The notes below the pieces were generated by a model. It made no database searches. It was not told the origin of the DNA and saw nothing but the letters and a program-made list of their open reading frames with translations. Shown here one piece after another: positions 24,911 through 32,664 of a stretch of 64,000 bases of DNA. The stretch comes from JBEGHD01 sp049334165 (GTDB lineage Bacteria; Bacteroidota; Bacteroidia; Flavobacteriales_D; Sanyastnellaceae): assembly GCA_049334165.1 (NCBI GenBank), contig JBEGHD010000018.1; one strand, 5' to 3'. Both the position numbers and the translations under genes were made by a program. Each line of letters opens with the position of its first letter. Within the stretch, counting starts at the first letter, position 1.

Positions 24911-25966
24911 ATGCTGAAAAGTTTGAAAGCAAGACGTAGTGAGCTCTCGTACAAACAGAAACAAATCGATCATCTCGAGGGTGGTAAATTTGAAACTGGC
25001 GAGCTTAAGACGTTTGAAGATCACTTAAGAGAAATTGATGATTATCCACTGAAGCCAACTGGAATAGAAATCTTCCAGGTAAATGTGGGCTACATGTGCA
25101 ATCAGGTTTGTAAGCACTGCCACGTGGATGCAGGTCCTGATAGAAAAGAGATCATGACCAAAGAGACCATCGATCAGTGCTTGAAAGTGATCGAACGCAT
25201 TGGGGTGAAAACACTCGACCTCACCGGTGGCGCACCTGAGATGAATCCACATTTTAGATATTTCGTCAGTGAGGCAGTGAAAAGAGGAGTAGAAGAAGTG
25301 ATTGTGAGATGTAATCTAACGATCATCGTTGCTAACAAAAAGTACTACGATCTACCACAGTTCTTTAAGGAAAATAAAGTGAGAGTAGTGTCTTCATTGC
25401 CTTATTTTGATGCTTCTAAGACTGATGCCCAGCGAGGTGAAGGTGTTTTCAGCAAATCGATAGAAGCCCTGAAAATGCTCAATGAAGTTGGTTACGGAGT
25501 AGAAGGCTCCAAGCACAAGCTCGATTTGGTTTACAATCCGAACGGGGCTTTTTTGCCTGGAGATCAGCAGACCTTGGAAAATCAATTCAAACGACAATTG
25601 AAGCGCAATTTTGACATTGAGTTCAACAATTTGCTTTGCATCACCAATCTTCCCATCGCCAGGTTCTTAGATTACCTAATTGCCAGCGGAAACTACGATG
25701 AGTATATGGAGAAGTTGGTGAATGCATACAATCCGGCATCGGTTCGAAATGTAATGTGTCGCGACTCAATTTCTGTGAGTTGGGATGGCTGGCTCTACGA
25801 TTGTGATTTCAATCAAATGCTTGAGCTTAAGGTAGATAAAGAGCTCGGAAATCATATTTCGGAGTTCGATGAAGAAAAATTGAATCAACGTACGATTAAA
25901 ACCGGGCAACACTGTTTTGGCTGCACAGCAGGAGCAGGTTCAAGTTGCCAGGGAGCGACTACCTGA
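24911..25966 (+). CDS. arsS: Arsenosugar biosynthesis radical SAM protein ArsS
   Basis: 351 residues. The radical-SAM cluster motif C63-xxx-C67-xx-C70 (CNQVCKHCHVDAGPDR) is followed by the SAM-binding LDLTGGAPEMNPHF. The C-terminal half contains the Cys-rich features of the family: CRDSISVSWDGWLYDCDFNQML and the ending CFGCTAGAGSSCQG. ArsS transfers a 5'-deoxyadenosyl unit to methylated arsenic during arsenosugar synthesis, which needs dimethylarsenate from ArsM. No ArsM gene is seen in the window. A strong terminator follows. Confidence 0.95.
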   Translation: MLKSLKARRSELSYKQKQIDHLEGGKFETGELKTFEDHLREIDDYPLKPTGIEIFQVNVGYMCNQVCKHCHVDAGPDRKEIMTKETIDQCLKVIERIGVKTLDLTGGAPEMNPHFRYFVSEAVKRGVEEVIVRCNLTIIVANKKYYDLPQFFKENKVRVVSSLPYFDASKTDAQRGEGVFSKSIEALKMLNEVGYGVEGSKHKLDLVYNPNGAFLPGDQQTLENQFKRQLKRNFDIEFNNLLCITNLPIARFLDYLIASGNYDEYMEKLVNAYNPASVRNVMCRDSISVSWDGWLYDCDFNQMLELKVDKELGNHISEFDEEKLNQRTIKTGQHCFGCTAGAGSSCQGATT

Positions 25967-26000
25967 TAGACTTATTGATTTCAAAGTAATATTGATTGAG

Positions 26001-26036
26001 AGCCTCTCAACTCTTGTGGTTGAGGGGCTTTTTTCT
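26001..26036 (+). terminator. Intrinsic terminator after arsS
   Basis: AGCCTCTCAAC (26001-26011) pairs with GTTGAGGGGCT (26019-26029), with a 7-nt loop and a T-rich tail. It lies at the convergent junction with the SLC12-like gene. Confidence 0.9.
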
Positions 26037-26037
26037 T

Positions 26038-28257
26038 TTATGAAAGAACATCTTCATAGACAATGTCTTCAGAAGCCAGAGTGAATATTATTGTCGGTAA
26101 GTCTGCGGTTCTTAATTGCATGTTCGAGAAGTAATTCACAAAATCAAATTCACCGGTAGGTTCAGCCATGCCCAGGAAAATCAGATCAGCCCCTTGAGAG
26201 CTCTGGTGTAAGATCGAATAGAAATCTTGTTCGCTATCGCAAATCACTTCAGTGTTAACGTCAATTCTCATCTGGCCAACAATGTTCTCGAGATTTTTTC
26301 GGGCTCCTTGAGCAGCATTTTCAGAAGTGGTCAGCATTTTTAGATTTATTTGAGCATTCTGCCAATCCAGGCTGTTTTGAAGTAGGAATGCCAGTACGAT
26401 CATGAGGCCACCATTGGCTTTGAGTCCACCCCACCAAATGTCAATCCGCTCATTTTTAATTTTGTGCTCAGTCTCATTTTCTCGCACAACGAGCACGTTT
26501 CGCTGAGAGCGATAAAAATGGCTGATCATCTCACAATAGTTGGTTTTGGTCTCTTCATTTTCCGAAGCTCCCAGCACGATGGTGTTGGGAACCATTTGGC
26601 CAAGACCGTAGGTATCGACTAACTGTTTCGATCCTTCAAAAGGATCGGGAGAGGAAAAAACTCGAACCAGACTGCTAATTCCGCGCTGAAAGAGGTATTC
26701 TGAGATTCTGGCCTCCATTGCGTTTTGTCTCTCTACTGGCACGTCTGGGTCGGTGATGGTAGTGCACACGGTCATTATGGCTTTGCTTTGGGAAAGACTG
26801 TTGGCGAGTTCGATGAGGTGCCAACGCTTGGTAGGCGCTCCAGAAAGCACGAGAATATGCGGTCGCCAGTTTTTGGGATCGGCATTTCGCTTAATTCTCA
26901 TGAGCCCTGCTCGAACCATTGCCATCCAAACACCCTGGCGAACATCACCCCAGGCCGTTTGCAGTTTTCTCTTTTGTAGCCAAAAGAAAACCAGAAGAAT
27001 GAAAAGAAGCGCAGCTACAGTTGCAAGTGCATTTATTAAAAGCATGACTGCAATACAGCCGAACGCGCCCAAAAGTGAAAAGACCCAGTGAACCTTAAAG
27101 GTCGGTCTGAATGAAGGACTGCCCAGAAATCTCTCAAGTCCTGCGGCAATGTTGAGAACCCCGTAGGTGGTGAGGAAAAACATTGTCAAAACGGGAGCTA
27201 CTACGTTTAGGTTTCCGAAGTAAACAGCTACCAGTGCAAGGGCGAGTGTAACGATGGTGCCGATACGCGGGCTGTCGTCATCTCCCGTCCCGCGGCCCAG
27301 CCAACGAAGTTTTCTAGGAAGCACGCTGTCTCTGGCCAGGGCTTGTAAAACACGAGGGGCTCCCAAAATGCTGCCAATGGCGCTACTCAAAGTCGCACCC
27401 CAAACACCCAAAAGGATGGCATCGCCCCAGTAGGCGATTTTTCTCATGATTAATGGATCATCTATTAGGGTGAGTGCATTGGCTCTATTGGCCAACAAAA
27501 TCGGCAAACCCATGTAGATCAAATATCCCACTCCGATGGCTGCGAACGTTCCTTTTGGAATGGATTTAGCAGAATCTTTAAGGTCGCCCGACATGTTGAC
27601 CCCAGCCATAATTCCGGTAACAGCGGGAAAGAAAACAGCAAACACTACCCAGAAAGGCTCGGAGTTTCTGTCGGTGGCACCCCACATTTCGATAGTGGTT
27701 TCTTCTATTGGTTTGCCAAAGGCCAATGATATGAGTGAAATGGCAATGGCTGCCATGATAAAGTACTGACTGCGAATGGCGATTTTTGCTGAGAAGATGG
27801 CCAAAACACCAACTACGAGTGTAACGATCAGGCCTACACTCGTTTGGTCGAATTGTGGGAAAACCCCCGAGAAACTCTCCGCAAAACCAATAGTGTAAAG
27901 TGCTACAGAAAGTGCCTGAGCCAAATAAAGCGGAATTCCAACAGCGCCCCCAGTCTCGATACCCATCGAACGGCTAATCATGTAATAAGCTCCACCTGCT
28001 CTAACCCGTTGGTCGGTGGCTATAGAGGCAATTGAAAGAGCTGTGAAAAAAGTGATTAAAGTGGAAAGTGTCACAATCAGAAGAGTACCGAGCAGGCCGA
28101 CATTTCCTACGACCCACCCAAAACGGAGATACATGATAACCCCGAGGATGGTGAGAATAGAAGGAGTGAAAACTCCCCCAAAGGTGCCAAAACCTGTTTT
28201 GTTTTCCGGATTGACTGTTTGTGCTGGACCGGAACCATTCCCCCGACTATTCGCCAT
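26038..28257 (-). CDS. SLC12-like cation-chloride/amino-acid transporter
   Basis: 739 residues. The N-terminal ~440 residues carry about 12 membrane helices of the APC superfamily, beginning FGTFGGVFTPSILTILGVIMYLRFGWVVGN, the signature of bacterial cation-chloride cotransporter homologues, with the helix-breaking RAGGAYYMISRSMG. The C-terminal ~300 residues are a soluble SLC12-type regulatory domain (PHILVLSGAPTKRWHLIELANSL). The full-length two-domain form is unusual among bacterial permeases but common in marine Bacteroidota. The transported ion is not certain; Na/K/Cl cotransport is inferred by family. Confidence 0.88.
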   Translation of the reverse strand: MANSRGNGSGPAQTVNPENKTGFGTFGGVFTPSILTILGVIMYLRFGWVVGNVGLLGTLLIVTLSTLITFFTALSIASIATDQRVRAGGAYYMISRSMGIETGGAVGIPLYLAQALSVALYTIGFAESFSGVFPQFDQTSVGLIVTLVVGVLAIFSAKIAIRSQYFIMAAIAISLISLAFGKPIEETTIEMWGATDRNSEPFWVVFAVFFPAVTGIMAGVNMSGDLKDSAKSIPKGTFAAIGVGYLIYMGLPILLANRANALTLIDDPLIMRKIAYWGDAILLGVWGATLSSAIGSILGAPRVLQALARDSVLPRKLRWLGRGTGDDDSPRIGTIVTLALALVAVYFGNLNVVAPVLTMFFLTTYGVLNIAAGLERFLGSPSFRPTFKVHWVFSLLGAFGCIAVMLLINALATVAALLFILLVFFWLQKRKLQTAWGDVRQGVWMAMVRAGLMRIKRNADPKNWRPHILVLSGAPTKRWHLIELANSLSQSKAIMTVCTTITDPDVPVERQNAMEARISEYLFQRGISSLVRVFSSPDPFEGSKQLVDTYGLGQMVPNTIVLGASENEETKTNYCEMISHFYRSQRNVLVVRENETEHKIKNERIDIWWGGLKANGGLMIVLAFLLQNSLDWQNAQINLKMLTTSENAAQGARKNLENIVGQMRIDVNTEVICDSEQDFYSILHQSSQGADLIFLGMAEPTGEFDFVNYFSNMQLRTADLPTIIFTLASEDIVYEDVLS

Positions 28258-28327
28258 TTTTCAAAGAAAAGAAATAAAGGTTAAAGTCTGAGGAGAATCC
28301 CGAATTGAAAGCGTTGGTTGAGAAATG

Positions 28328-28453
28328 GATCAAAGACCGATTGCCTTGTCGGCAATTCTGGGTCTTTTTCATTCTGCCCCTTCTTCAAGCAAGCTTGAGT
28401 CGGATTAGAATGAAAAAGACCGGTTTCGCAACATGCGAAACCGGTCTTTGATC
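28328..28453. repeat. Nested inverted repeats downstream of tRNA-Arg
   Basis: Outer 12-nt arms 28328-28339 and 28442-28453 (GATCAAAGACCG / CGGTCTTTGATC). Inner 15-nt arms 28361-28375 and 28407-28421 (GGTCTTTTTCATTCT / its complement). Small hairpins ATTGCC-GGCAAT (28340-28356) and TCAAGC-AA-GCTTGA (about 28384-28397). The inner and terminator stems share bases and so are mutually exclusive. Confidence 0.8.
28413..28446 (-). terminator. Terminator of the tRNA-Arg transcript
   Basis: A perfect 13-bp stem (28418-28430 with 28434-28446) with a 3-nt loop. On the minus strand it is followed by five U residues (28413-28417). It starts 14 bp after the tRNA 3' end. Confidence 0.9.
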
Positions 28454-28459
28454 ATCTAG

Positions 28460-28533
28460 TGATCGCGCCAGGATTCGAACCTGGGACCGTCTGCTTAGAA
28501 GGCAGATGCTCTATCCAGCTGAGCTACGCGACC
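28460..28533 (-). tRNA. tRNA-Arg(TCT)
   Basis: 74 nt on the minus strand, folding as a standard cloverleaf. Acceptor GGTCGCG/CGCGATC, D-arm GCTC...GAGC, anticodon stem TCTGC/GCAGA with loop CTTCTAA (anticodon TCT), variable loop CGGTC, T-arm CCAGG-TTCGAAT-CCTGG, discriminator A. CCA is not encoded. Three truncated copies lie immediately upstream. Confidence 0.97.
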
Positions 28534-28782
28534 ATTACTTTACCTCATTTCAGTCGAACCTGGAACCGTCCCGGTTTAAGAAACCGGGATGCTCTATCCA
28601 GCTGAGGTACGCGACCATTACTTTACCTCATTTCAGTCGAATCTGGAACCGTCCCGGTTTAAGAAACCGGGATGCTCTATCCAGCTGAGCTACGCGACCA
28701 TTACTTTACCTCATTTCAGTCGAATCTGGAACCGTCCCGGTTTAAGAAACCGGGATGCTCTATCCAGCTGAGCTACGCGACC
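28534..28782 (-). repeat. Three tandem 83-bp tRNA-Arg-like truncated units
   Basis: Units 28534-28616, 28617-28699 and 28700-28782. On the minus strand each starts with the exact tRNA-Arg 5' part (acceptor strand GGTCGCG and D-arm). The anticodon arm is then replaced by a perfect hairpin TCCCGGTTT-CTT-AAACCGGGA; read as an arm it is a 7-bp stem with loop TTCTTAA. A CGGTT variable region and CCAG-TTCGACT follow, then 22 nt unrelated to a tRNA. The T-stem partner and the 3' acceptor strand are missing, so no cloverleaf can close. The unit next to the true tRNA differs slightly (CCTC for GCTC in the D-arm, CCAGG for CCAGA). Confidence 0.9.
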
Positions 28783-28783
28783 A

Positions 28784-28811
28784 AAAGGCCCGCTAATCGT
28801 TTTTAGCGGGC
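28784..28811 (-). terminator. Hairpin/terminator upstream of the tRNA-like array
   Basis: GCCCGCTAA (28788-28796) pairs with TTAGCGGGC (28803-28811). On the minus strand it is followed by CTTTT and, one base later, by the first tRNA-like unit. It probably terminates the gene at 28887-29246. Confidence 0.7.
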
Positions 28812-28886
28812 GGCAAAGATATATATTATTTTGAATCTAGCATAAGAATTTGCAGGTAGGAAGTCAGGCTTTCTGATTCTCAAAAA

Positions 28887-29246
28887 TTAAGATAAAAGAT
28901 AAGTAACTGCCTTTTCTCTATCGATGAAAAAACGCACCGGGAAGCCATTAGAGTAAACTATACTTTCGTAGAGGCGAGCTTTTTGAGTTTTCTGTACTTT
29001 CACTACGACAGCAATCTTCAATGCTCGCAGCTTGGGAGGGAAGTTTCTCAGGAAATTGACGATCTCCAGTTCTGAAAGGTCTGCTTTTGCTTCAATGGTT
29101 TCAATCAGAATACGATTTTCGTTTTGATCAATCACATTCTTGGAGAGAAGGGAAACTAACAGTTCCAGGTCCTTGCTTCGGATATTTCCGCGCAGGATCA
29201 GGTACGGGCAGCTTGCCCGCTCTAGCCGTGTTAGTTCGTATTCCAA
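28887..29246 (-). CDS. Hypothetical protein, SpoIIAA/STAS-like
   Basis: 119 residues, soluble. Alternating strands and helices: YELTRLERASCPYLILRGNIRSKDLELLVSLL, NRILIETIEAKADLSELEIVNFLRNFPP, ALKIAVVVK and a final FFIDREKAVTYLLS. The layout resembles SpoIIAA-like proteins, especially the ending D-R-E-K-A-V-x-x-L, but no family can be named with certainty. It is divergent from rsmE, with 87 bp between start codons. Confidence 0.7.
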   Translation of the reverse strand: MEYELTRLERASCPYLILRGNIRSKDLELLVSLLSKNVIDQNENRILIETIEAKADLSELEIVNFLRNFPPKLRALKIAVVVKVQKTQKARLYESIVYSNGFPVRFFIDREKAVTYLLS

Positions 29247-29286
29247 GAAAAGGTGTTATTTGAGTATGCCAGAGGAAGTTACAAAA

Positions 29287-29300
29287 TAATGCAGTTGCAT
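29287..29300. promoter_or_regulatory. TAATGCAGTTGCAT palindromic motif, copy 2
   Basis: One mismatch to the motif at 22857 and 61845. It lies in the 87-bp divergent promoter region between the hypothetical gene (28887) and rsmE. A partial copy AATGCAATTG (29333-29342) overlaps the rsmE start codon. Confidence 0.45.
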
Positions 29301-29333
29301 GCCATTCAAAATTAAAATCTATTTCTTTGTGGA

Positions 29334-30038
29334 ATGCAATTGTTCTATTTCCCACGTACATCAGACAACACCATTGAATTGCCCGCTGACGAATCTCGCC
29401 ACCTGGTGAAGGTGCTCAGAAAGAAGGTGGGAGATATCGTTCACGCCACCGATGGAGAAGGGTTTTTGATTGAGGCTAAACTGCTCGATGAAAACCACAG
29501 AGGCGTTCGACTCGAAAAGTTGAAAGAAGAAAAGCAACCGGAAAGGACGTATGAATTCACTTTGGCAATCGCTCCTGTAAAAAACAATGACCGACTTGAG
29601 TGGTGCATCGAAAAGGCCACTGAAATTGGAGTGACCCGCATTGTGCCAATTCTCTGTGAACACGCAGAAAGAAAAAAAATAAAACTCGATAGATTAGAGA
29701 GAATTGCTATCTCTGCAATGAAACAATCTAATCAGTTTTATAAACCTCAAATTGAGGAGTTGACGAAGTTCAAAGACTTCATTGAGGAACGAGGCGAAGG
29801 AGAACGGTATATCGCGCACTGCGAAGAAGACCAGCCCAGGAGACAATTTGTATCGCAGGTGAAATCTGGTGTACCAACTACCATTCTTATCGGTCCTGAA
29901 GGCGACTTCTCGCCCGATGAAATTGAACAAGCATTAGAAAGTGGCTTTGGTCCAGTGGCACTTGGTAACACTCGATTGCGCACGGAAACGGCTGCTGTGG
30001 TAAGCGCAACTATCGTTGCTTCGAAAAATGCTTTTTAA
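29334..30038 (+). CDS. rsmE: 16S rRNA (uracil(1498)-N(3))-methyltransferase
   Basis: 234 residues. The N-terminal PUA-like part contains LPADESRHLVKVLRKKVGDIVHATDGEG. The C-terminal SPOUT methyltransferase has the trefoil-knot SAM motifs IGPEGDFSPDEIEQA and LGNTRLRTETAAV, and ERIAISAMKQSNQFYKPQI in between. It methylates U1498 of 16S rRNA in the assembled 30S subunit. Length is normal for the family. It is convergent with the DUF551 gene, 3 bp apart. Confidence 0.95.
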   Translation: MQLFYFPRTSDNTIELPADESRHLVKVLRKKVGDIVHATDGEGFLIEAKLLDENHRGVRLEKLKEEKQPERTYEFTLAIAPVKNNDRLEWCIEKATEIGVTRIVPILCEHAERKKIKLDRLERIAISAMKQSNQFYKPQIEELTKFKDFIEERGEGERYIAHCEEDQPRRQFVSQVKSGVPTTILIGPEGDFSPDEIEQALESGFGPVALGNTRLRTETAAVVSATIVASKNAF

Positions 30039-30041
30039 GGC

Positions 30042-30323
30042 TTACTTTTCTGGTCCTTCGGGAATTGGCATCCAGTGAGTCACATCACCAAAAAAGTGAT
30101 TGCTGTTTCCTTCGCCCTGCCAAAAATGAGGACCGTGTTTCTGTCTTTTCTCTGTTCCTTCTTCGTAAAAATTTTTGAGAAAGTGGAGGACAATTACTTC
30201 ACGGATCTCAAACTCCAGTGTCTTTCCGGGAAGGAATACCTTGTTCTCTGGAATAAAAGCCAACACGCGCTGGCCATTTTCGGGTAGTTTTTTAGAAATG
30301 TCGATCCAATCCAAAAGGCTCAT
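30042..30323 (-). CDS. DUF551-like protein
   Basis: 93 residues. The DUF551 pattern is clear: WIDISKKLPENGQRVLAFIPENK at the N-terminus and HFFGDVTHWMPIPEGP at the C-terminus (the family ends in VTHWMPLP). DUF551 is best known from phages and prophages and has no established role. Here it is chromosomal, and its start lies 32 bp inside the end of the receiver gene, so the two are translationally coupled. No other phage gene is near. Confidence 0.85.
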   Translation of the reverse strand: MSLLDWIDISKKLPENGQRVLAFIPENKVFLPGKTLEFEIREVIVLHFLKNFYEEGTEKRQKHGPHFWQGEGNSNHFFGDVTHWMPIPEGPEK

Positions 30324-30705
30324 ATCTTTTTTGACAGATGAAACGTTCGATTTTTTCTTCAGTTAAAGGCTTTTCAATGTAGTATTTGACTGCATCAAAT
30401 TGGGTTGATTTTTCAATATCAGCAAAATGCAACGAGGAACTCAACATGATCACATCTGGATTTATCGGAATGGTTTTCAACTGTGTTAAAAACTCCCATC
30501 CGTTCATTTCTGGCATGTTGATATCCAGGAGAATAAGATCTGGCTCAGCAACCTTTCCCTCTTTCAAATATTGAAGAACGAGTGTAGCATCCTGAAATGA
30601 GTTGACCATCACTTTTGGAAGGCAGAAGGACACGAACTGTCTGTTTAATAGACAGTTAATTCTGTCGTCATCAATTATCAGAATATGTTTATAAGTACAT
30701 TCCAC
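30292..30705 (-). CDS. Single-domain response regulator (CheY-like)
   Basis: 137 residues. Receiver features: ILIIDDDRINCLLNRQFV, phospho-Asp in LILLDINMPEMNGWEFL, IMLSSSL as switch and the conserved Lys in YIEKPL. No output domain. It is a paralogue of the receiver at 23191-23598. Its last 32 bp overlap the DUF551 gene in another frame. The upstream region holds an inverted repeat TAATGCA-N6-TGCATTA. The partner kinase is unknown. Confidence 0.9.
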   Translation of the reverse strand: MECTYKHILIIDDDRINCLLNRQFVSFCLPKVMVNSFQDATLVLQYLKEGKVAEPDLILLDINMPEMNGWEFLTQLKTIPINPDVIMLSSSLHFADIEKSTQFDAVKYYIEKPLTEEKIERFICQKRYEPFGLDRHF

Positions 30706-30800
30706 TGCTTCCTGTAAAAGTCTGAATTTAAGAGCCTTTTGTAGCTACATGTAAAGCTAGCTAAAAAATAGGCTGTGTGAAGAACATGTGGACTTCTTGT

Positions 30801-30820
30801 TAATGCAGCAATGTGCATTA
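30801..30820. promoter_or_regulatory. TAATGCA-N6-TGCATTA inverted repeat
   Basis: A perfect 7-6-7 dyad, 96 bp upstream of the receiver gene start at 30705. Its half-site equals the half-site of the TAATGCAATTGCATTA palindrome elsewhere in the window, but with wider spacing. Confidence 0.4.
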
Positions 30821-30838
30821 CTCGTTATCAACAGGAAA

Positions 30839-31654
30839 TTAACGAGATATGAACACTGCGGTTCCTATTTTCATCATCGCATCATAGTCAGTCTTATTCC
30901 ACACTGTGCCCGATTCGCTAATCTGATAATGCTTGTCAGTCAAAGTGATCAAAAAGGGGTAGTTTTCATCATCACTTTTTTGCCCTGAACCCACTTTATG
31001 ATCACGCCCCTGGCTGTCGTACCAAACAAGTGAAGAGTCGGGAAGCAAGAAGTAATTTTTTGTATCTGAAATGAAGTTGACGGATAGCACGGGGGTTTCA
31101 AATACTCGGTCCACAAACTCACATTTAATCCTTTCAAGGCCAGACTTACTCGCTTCGTTCCATCCATTTGCAGCAGCAATTTTCCTCTGGTTTCTTGGAG
31201 GGTGCGAGTCAGAGCCCTGGTGTGTGCCTGTGAACGGTATAACCGCTAAGGCCTCTTTTTTACTTGCTCCCAGGCGATAGAGAATGTAGCCAGCAAATCG
31301 ATCGCATTTCAATTCGTCCAATTTGTCGATATCTGCAGGGTTTAGGGTGTGACCCAAAAAATGATGAGCCATTTCGTGCGCGAGGATGCTCACTACAGAC
31401 CAATCAGTTTGCGATGAATCCCGTATTTGCCCTAGCGCAACCGGATTGAAAGCGATGTGTTGTTCGTTCGCCTTGATGTATGCAACGGCTTTTGTTACAG
31501 AGTGATCTTCAGTCACGATCATTTCTGGAAAAAGACCTGAAATGCTACAGATTTGATTCACAATAACCTTTGCCTGTTGCTCTGTGAAATAGGATTGTGA
31601 GAACAGGTTTGAAGAATAAATGAGACCAATGAAAATCAATATAAAAAGGCGCAT
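30839..31654 (-). CDS. Exported M48-like metallopeptidase
   Basis: 271 residues from ATG 31654. A signal peptide (MRLFILIFIGLIYSSNLFSQ) is followed by a domain with the zinc motif HEMAHH (HExxH) and the downstream ELKCDRFAGYIL, which supplies the third ligand E in M48-type gluzincins (E-x3-D). The C-terminal ~100 residues contain an SDTKNYFLLPDSSLVWYDSQG repeat-like beta region. The protein is predicted periplasmic. The start codon lies inside the 3' arm of a strong hairpin (31646-31687), which suggests translational or transcriptional gating. Confidence 0.85.
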   Translation of the reverse strand: MRLFILIFIGLIYSSNLFSQSYFTEQQAKVIVNQICSISGLFPEMIVTEDHSVTKAVAYIKANEQHIAFNPVALGQIRDSSQTDWSVVSILAHEMAHHFLGHTLNPADIDKLDELKCDRFAGYILYRLGASKKEALAVIPFTGTHQGSDSHPPRNQRKIAAANGWNEASKSGLERIKCEFVDRVFETPVLSVNFISDTKNYFLLPDSSLVWYDSQGRDHKVGSGQKSDDENYPFLITLTDKHYQISESGTVWNKTDYDAMMKIGTAVFISR

Positions 31655-31687
31655 AAAAGTCTTTTGTTTCAGACTTGAATGCGCCTT
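31646..31687 (-). terminator. Hairpin/terminator overlapping the M48 gene start
   Basis: AAGGCGCAT (31646-31654 on +) pairs with ATGCGCCTT (31679-31687), and AAGTC (31657-31661) with GACTT (31672-31676). On the minus strand the stem is followed by a U-rich stretch (three Ts, 31643-31645, continuing TATA). It lies 23 bp after the stop of the T9SS-sorted gene. The 3' arm contains the ATG at 31654. Confidence 0.75.
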
Positions 31688-31709
31688 CATGAGTTGCGTT
31701 GTAAAGCTT

Positions 31710-32540
31710 TTACTTTTCCACCTTAATGAATCTTTCGCTGAGTATTTCACCGCTGGCAGTTTGAATCTTTACGATATAGCTACCGGCTGAATAATCGGAA
31801 ATATCGAGCATGACTTTATTGAAAAAGCTACCTAGTTGTTTTTCTTCCACAAGCTGGCCTTTCATGCTGAAAACTTTGATAGTTCCCGATTCATTTCCTT
31901 CCAAATCGTAGTCGATAGTAATCTGTGAGTCTGAAGGGTTGGGGTATAACTTCACTTGATCCAAAATTTCATCTTCTTCTGTCAGACCAGTCATAGTGCT
32001 ATCCATCCTTGAAGTATTTCTCGGAAGTTGCCCGCATAGATGATATATTCTACTTAAAGGAGCACCCCAAACACTTCCTTCAAGATGAAGTAGGCTACCA
32101 TTGGAGCCAGACACAATTCCGTTGGACTCGGGTGTAGCCGTATTAAATGCATTGTAAACAACGTCTTCTTCACTCAGTAATTCTGTTTCATCTTCGCGAA
32201 TCACTTTCGTCCAGACTTGTGTTTGGCCTGACCAGGAAATTAAATATTCAATGTTGGTGGTGTCACAGTCAAACAAAGTTCTTGAGACGTGAAACATGTT
32301 GTACTGACCTGATCCTTGATAATTATAGGGAATGTCTACTGAGCGATACAAAGTATAGTCTTCATTGTAAAGATCAAAGTGGTTTTCTGAAGGTTCGTAT
32401 ACCAGGATTTTCGGCATGTCGTGATCTATGAGTAATACCCGAACTTCGTAAGAGTAGCCTTCGATTTCGGCAATCTCGTCAATCTGACCAAAAGATAAAT
32501 AGGCAAGAAATAAGAACGGTAGTAAGATTAATTTTTTCAT
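31710..32540 (-). CDS. Secreted protein with type A T9SS sorting domain
   Basis: 276 residues. Signal peptide MKKLILLPFLFLAYLSFGQ. The ~180-residue middle has no recognised family (two Cys pairs possible, C91 and near the LCGQLP segment). The last ~80 residues are a type A sorting domain: LYPNPSDSQITIDYDL, GTIKVFSMKGQLV, and the ending SGEILSERFIKVEK. It is therefore exported by the type IX system. A CTCTCT-TTTTCA-AGAGAG hairpin lies in the leader (32569-32586). Function unknown. Confidence 0.85.
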   Translation of the reverse strand: MKKLILLPFLFLAYLSFGQIDEIAEIEGYSYEVRVLLIDHDMPKILVYEPSENHFDLYNEDYTLYRSVDIPYNYQGSGQYNMFHVSRTLFDCDTTNIEYLISWSGQTQVWTKVIREDETELLSEEDVVYNAFNTATPESNGIVSGSNGSLLHLEGSVWGAPLSRIYHLCGQLPRNTSRMDSTMTGLTEEDEILDQVKLYPNPSDSQITIDYDLEGNESGTIKVFSMKGQLVEEKQLGSFFNKVMLDISDYSAGSYIVKIQTASGEILSERFIKVEK

Positions 32541-32664
32541 AATTAGAGGTTTTGGTTTTTATGTTGAACTCTCTTTTTCAAGAGAGAATTCTTCAATATA
32601 AAGAAAATCTTAAACCTCTAATTCTAAATTTTATCAGTAGCTTGAAGTCCAGTCGAATGTTAGC

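Noticed and set aside
28506..28771. Two 60-residue near-identical open frames on the plus strand
   Set aside because: They read through the tRNA-like repeats on the antisense strand and have no independent coding signal.
28534..28782. CRISPR-like array (three direct repeats of 83 bp)
   Set aside because: The units abut without spacers, and the repeats derive from tRNA-Arg. No cas gene is near.
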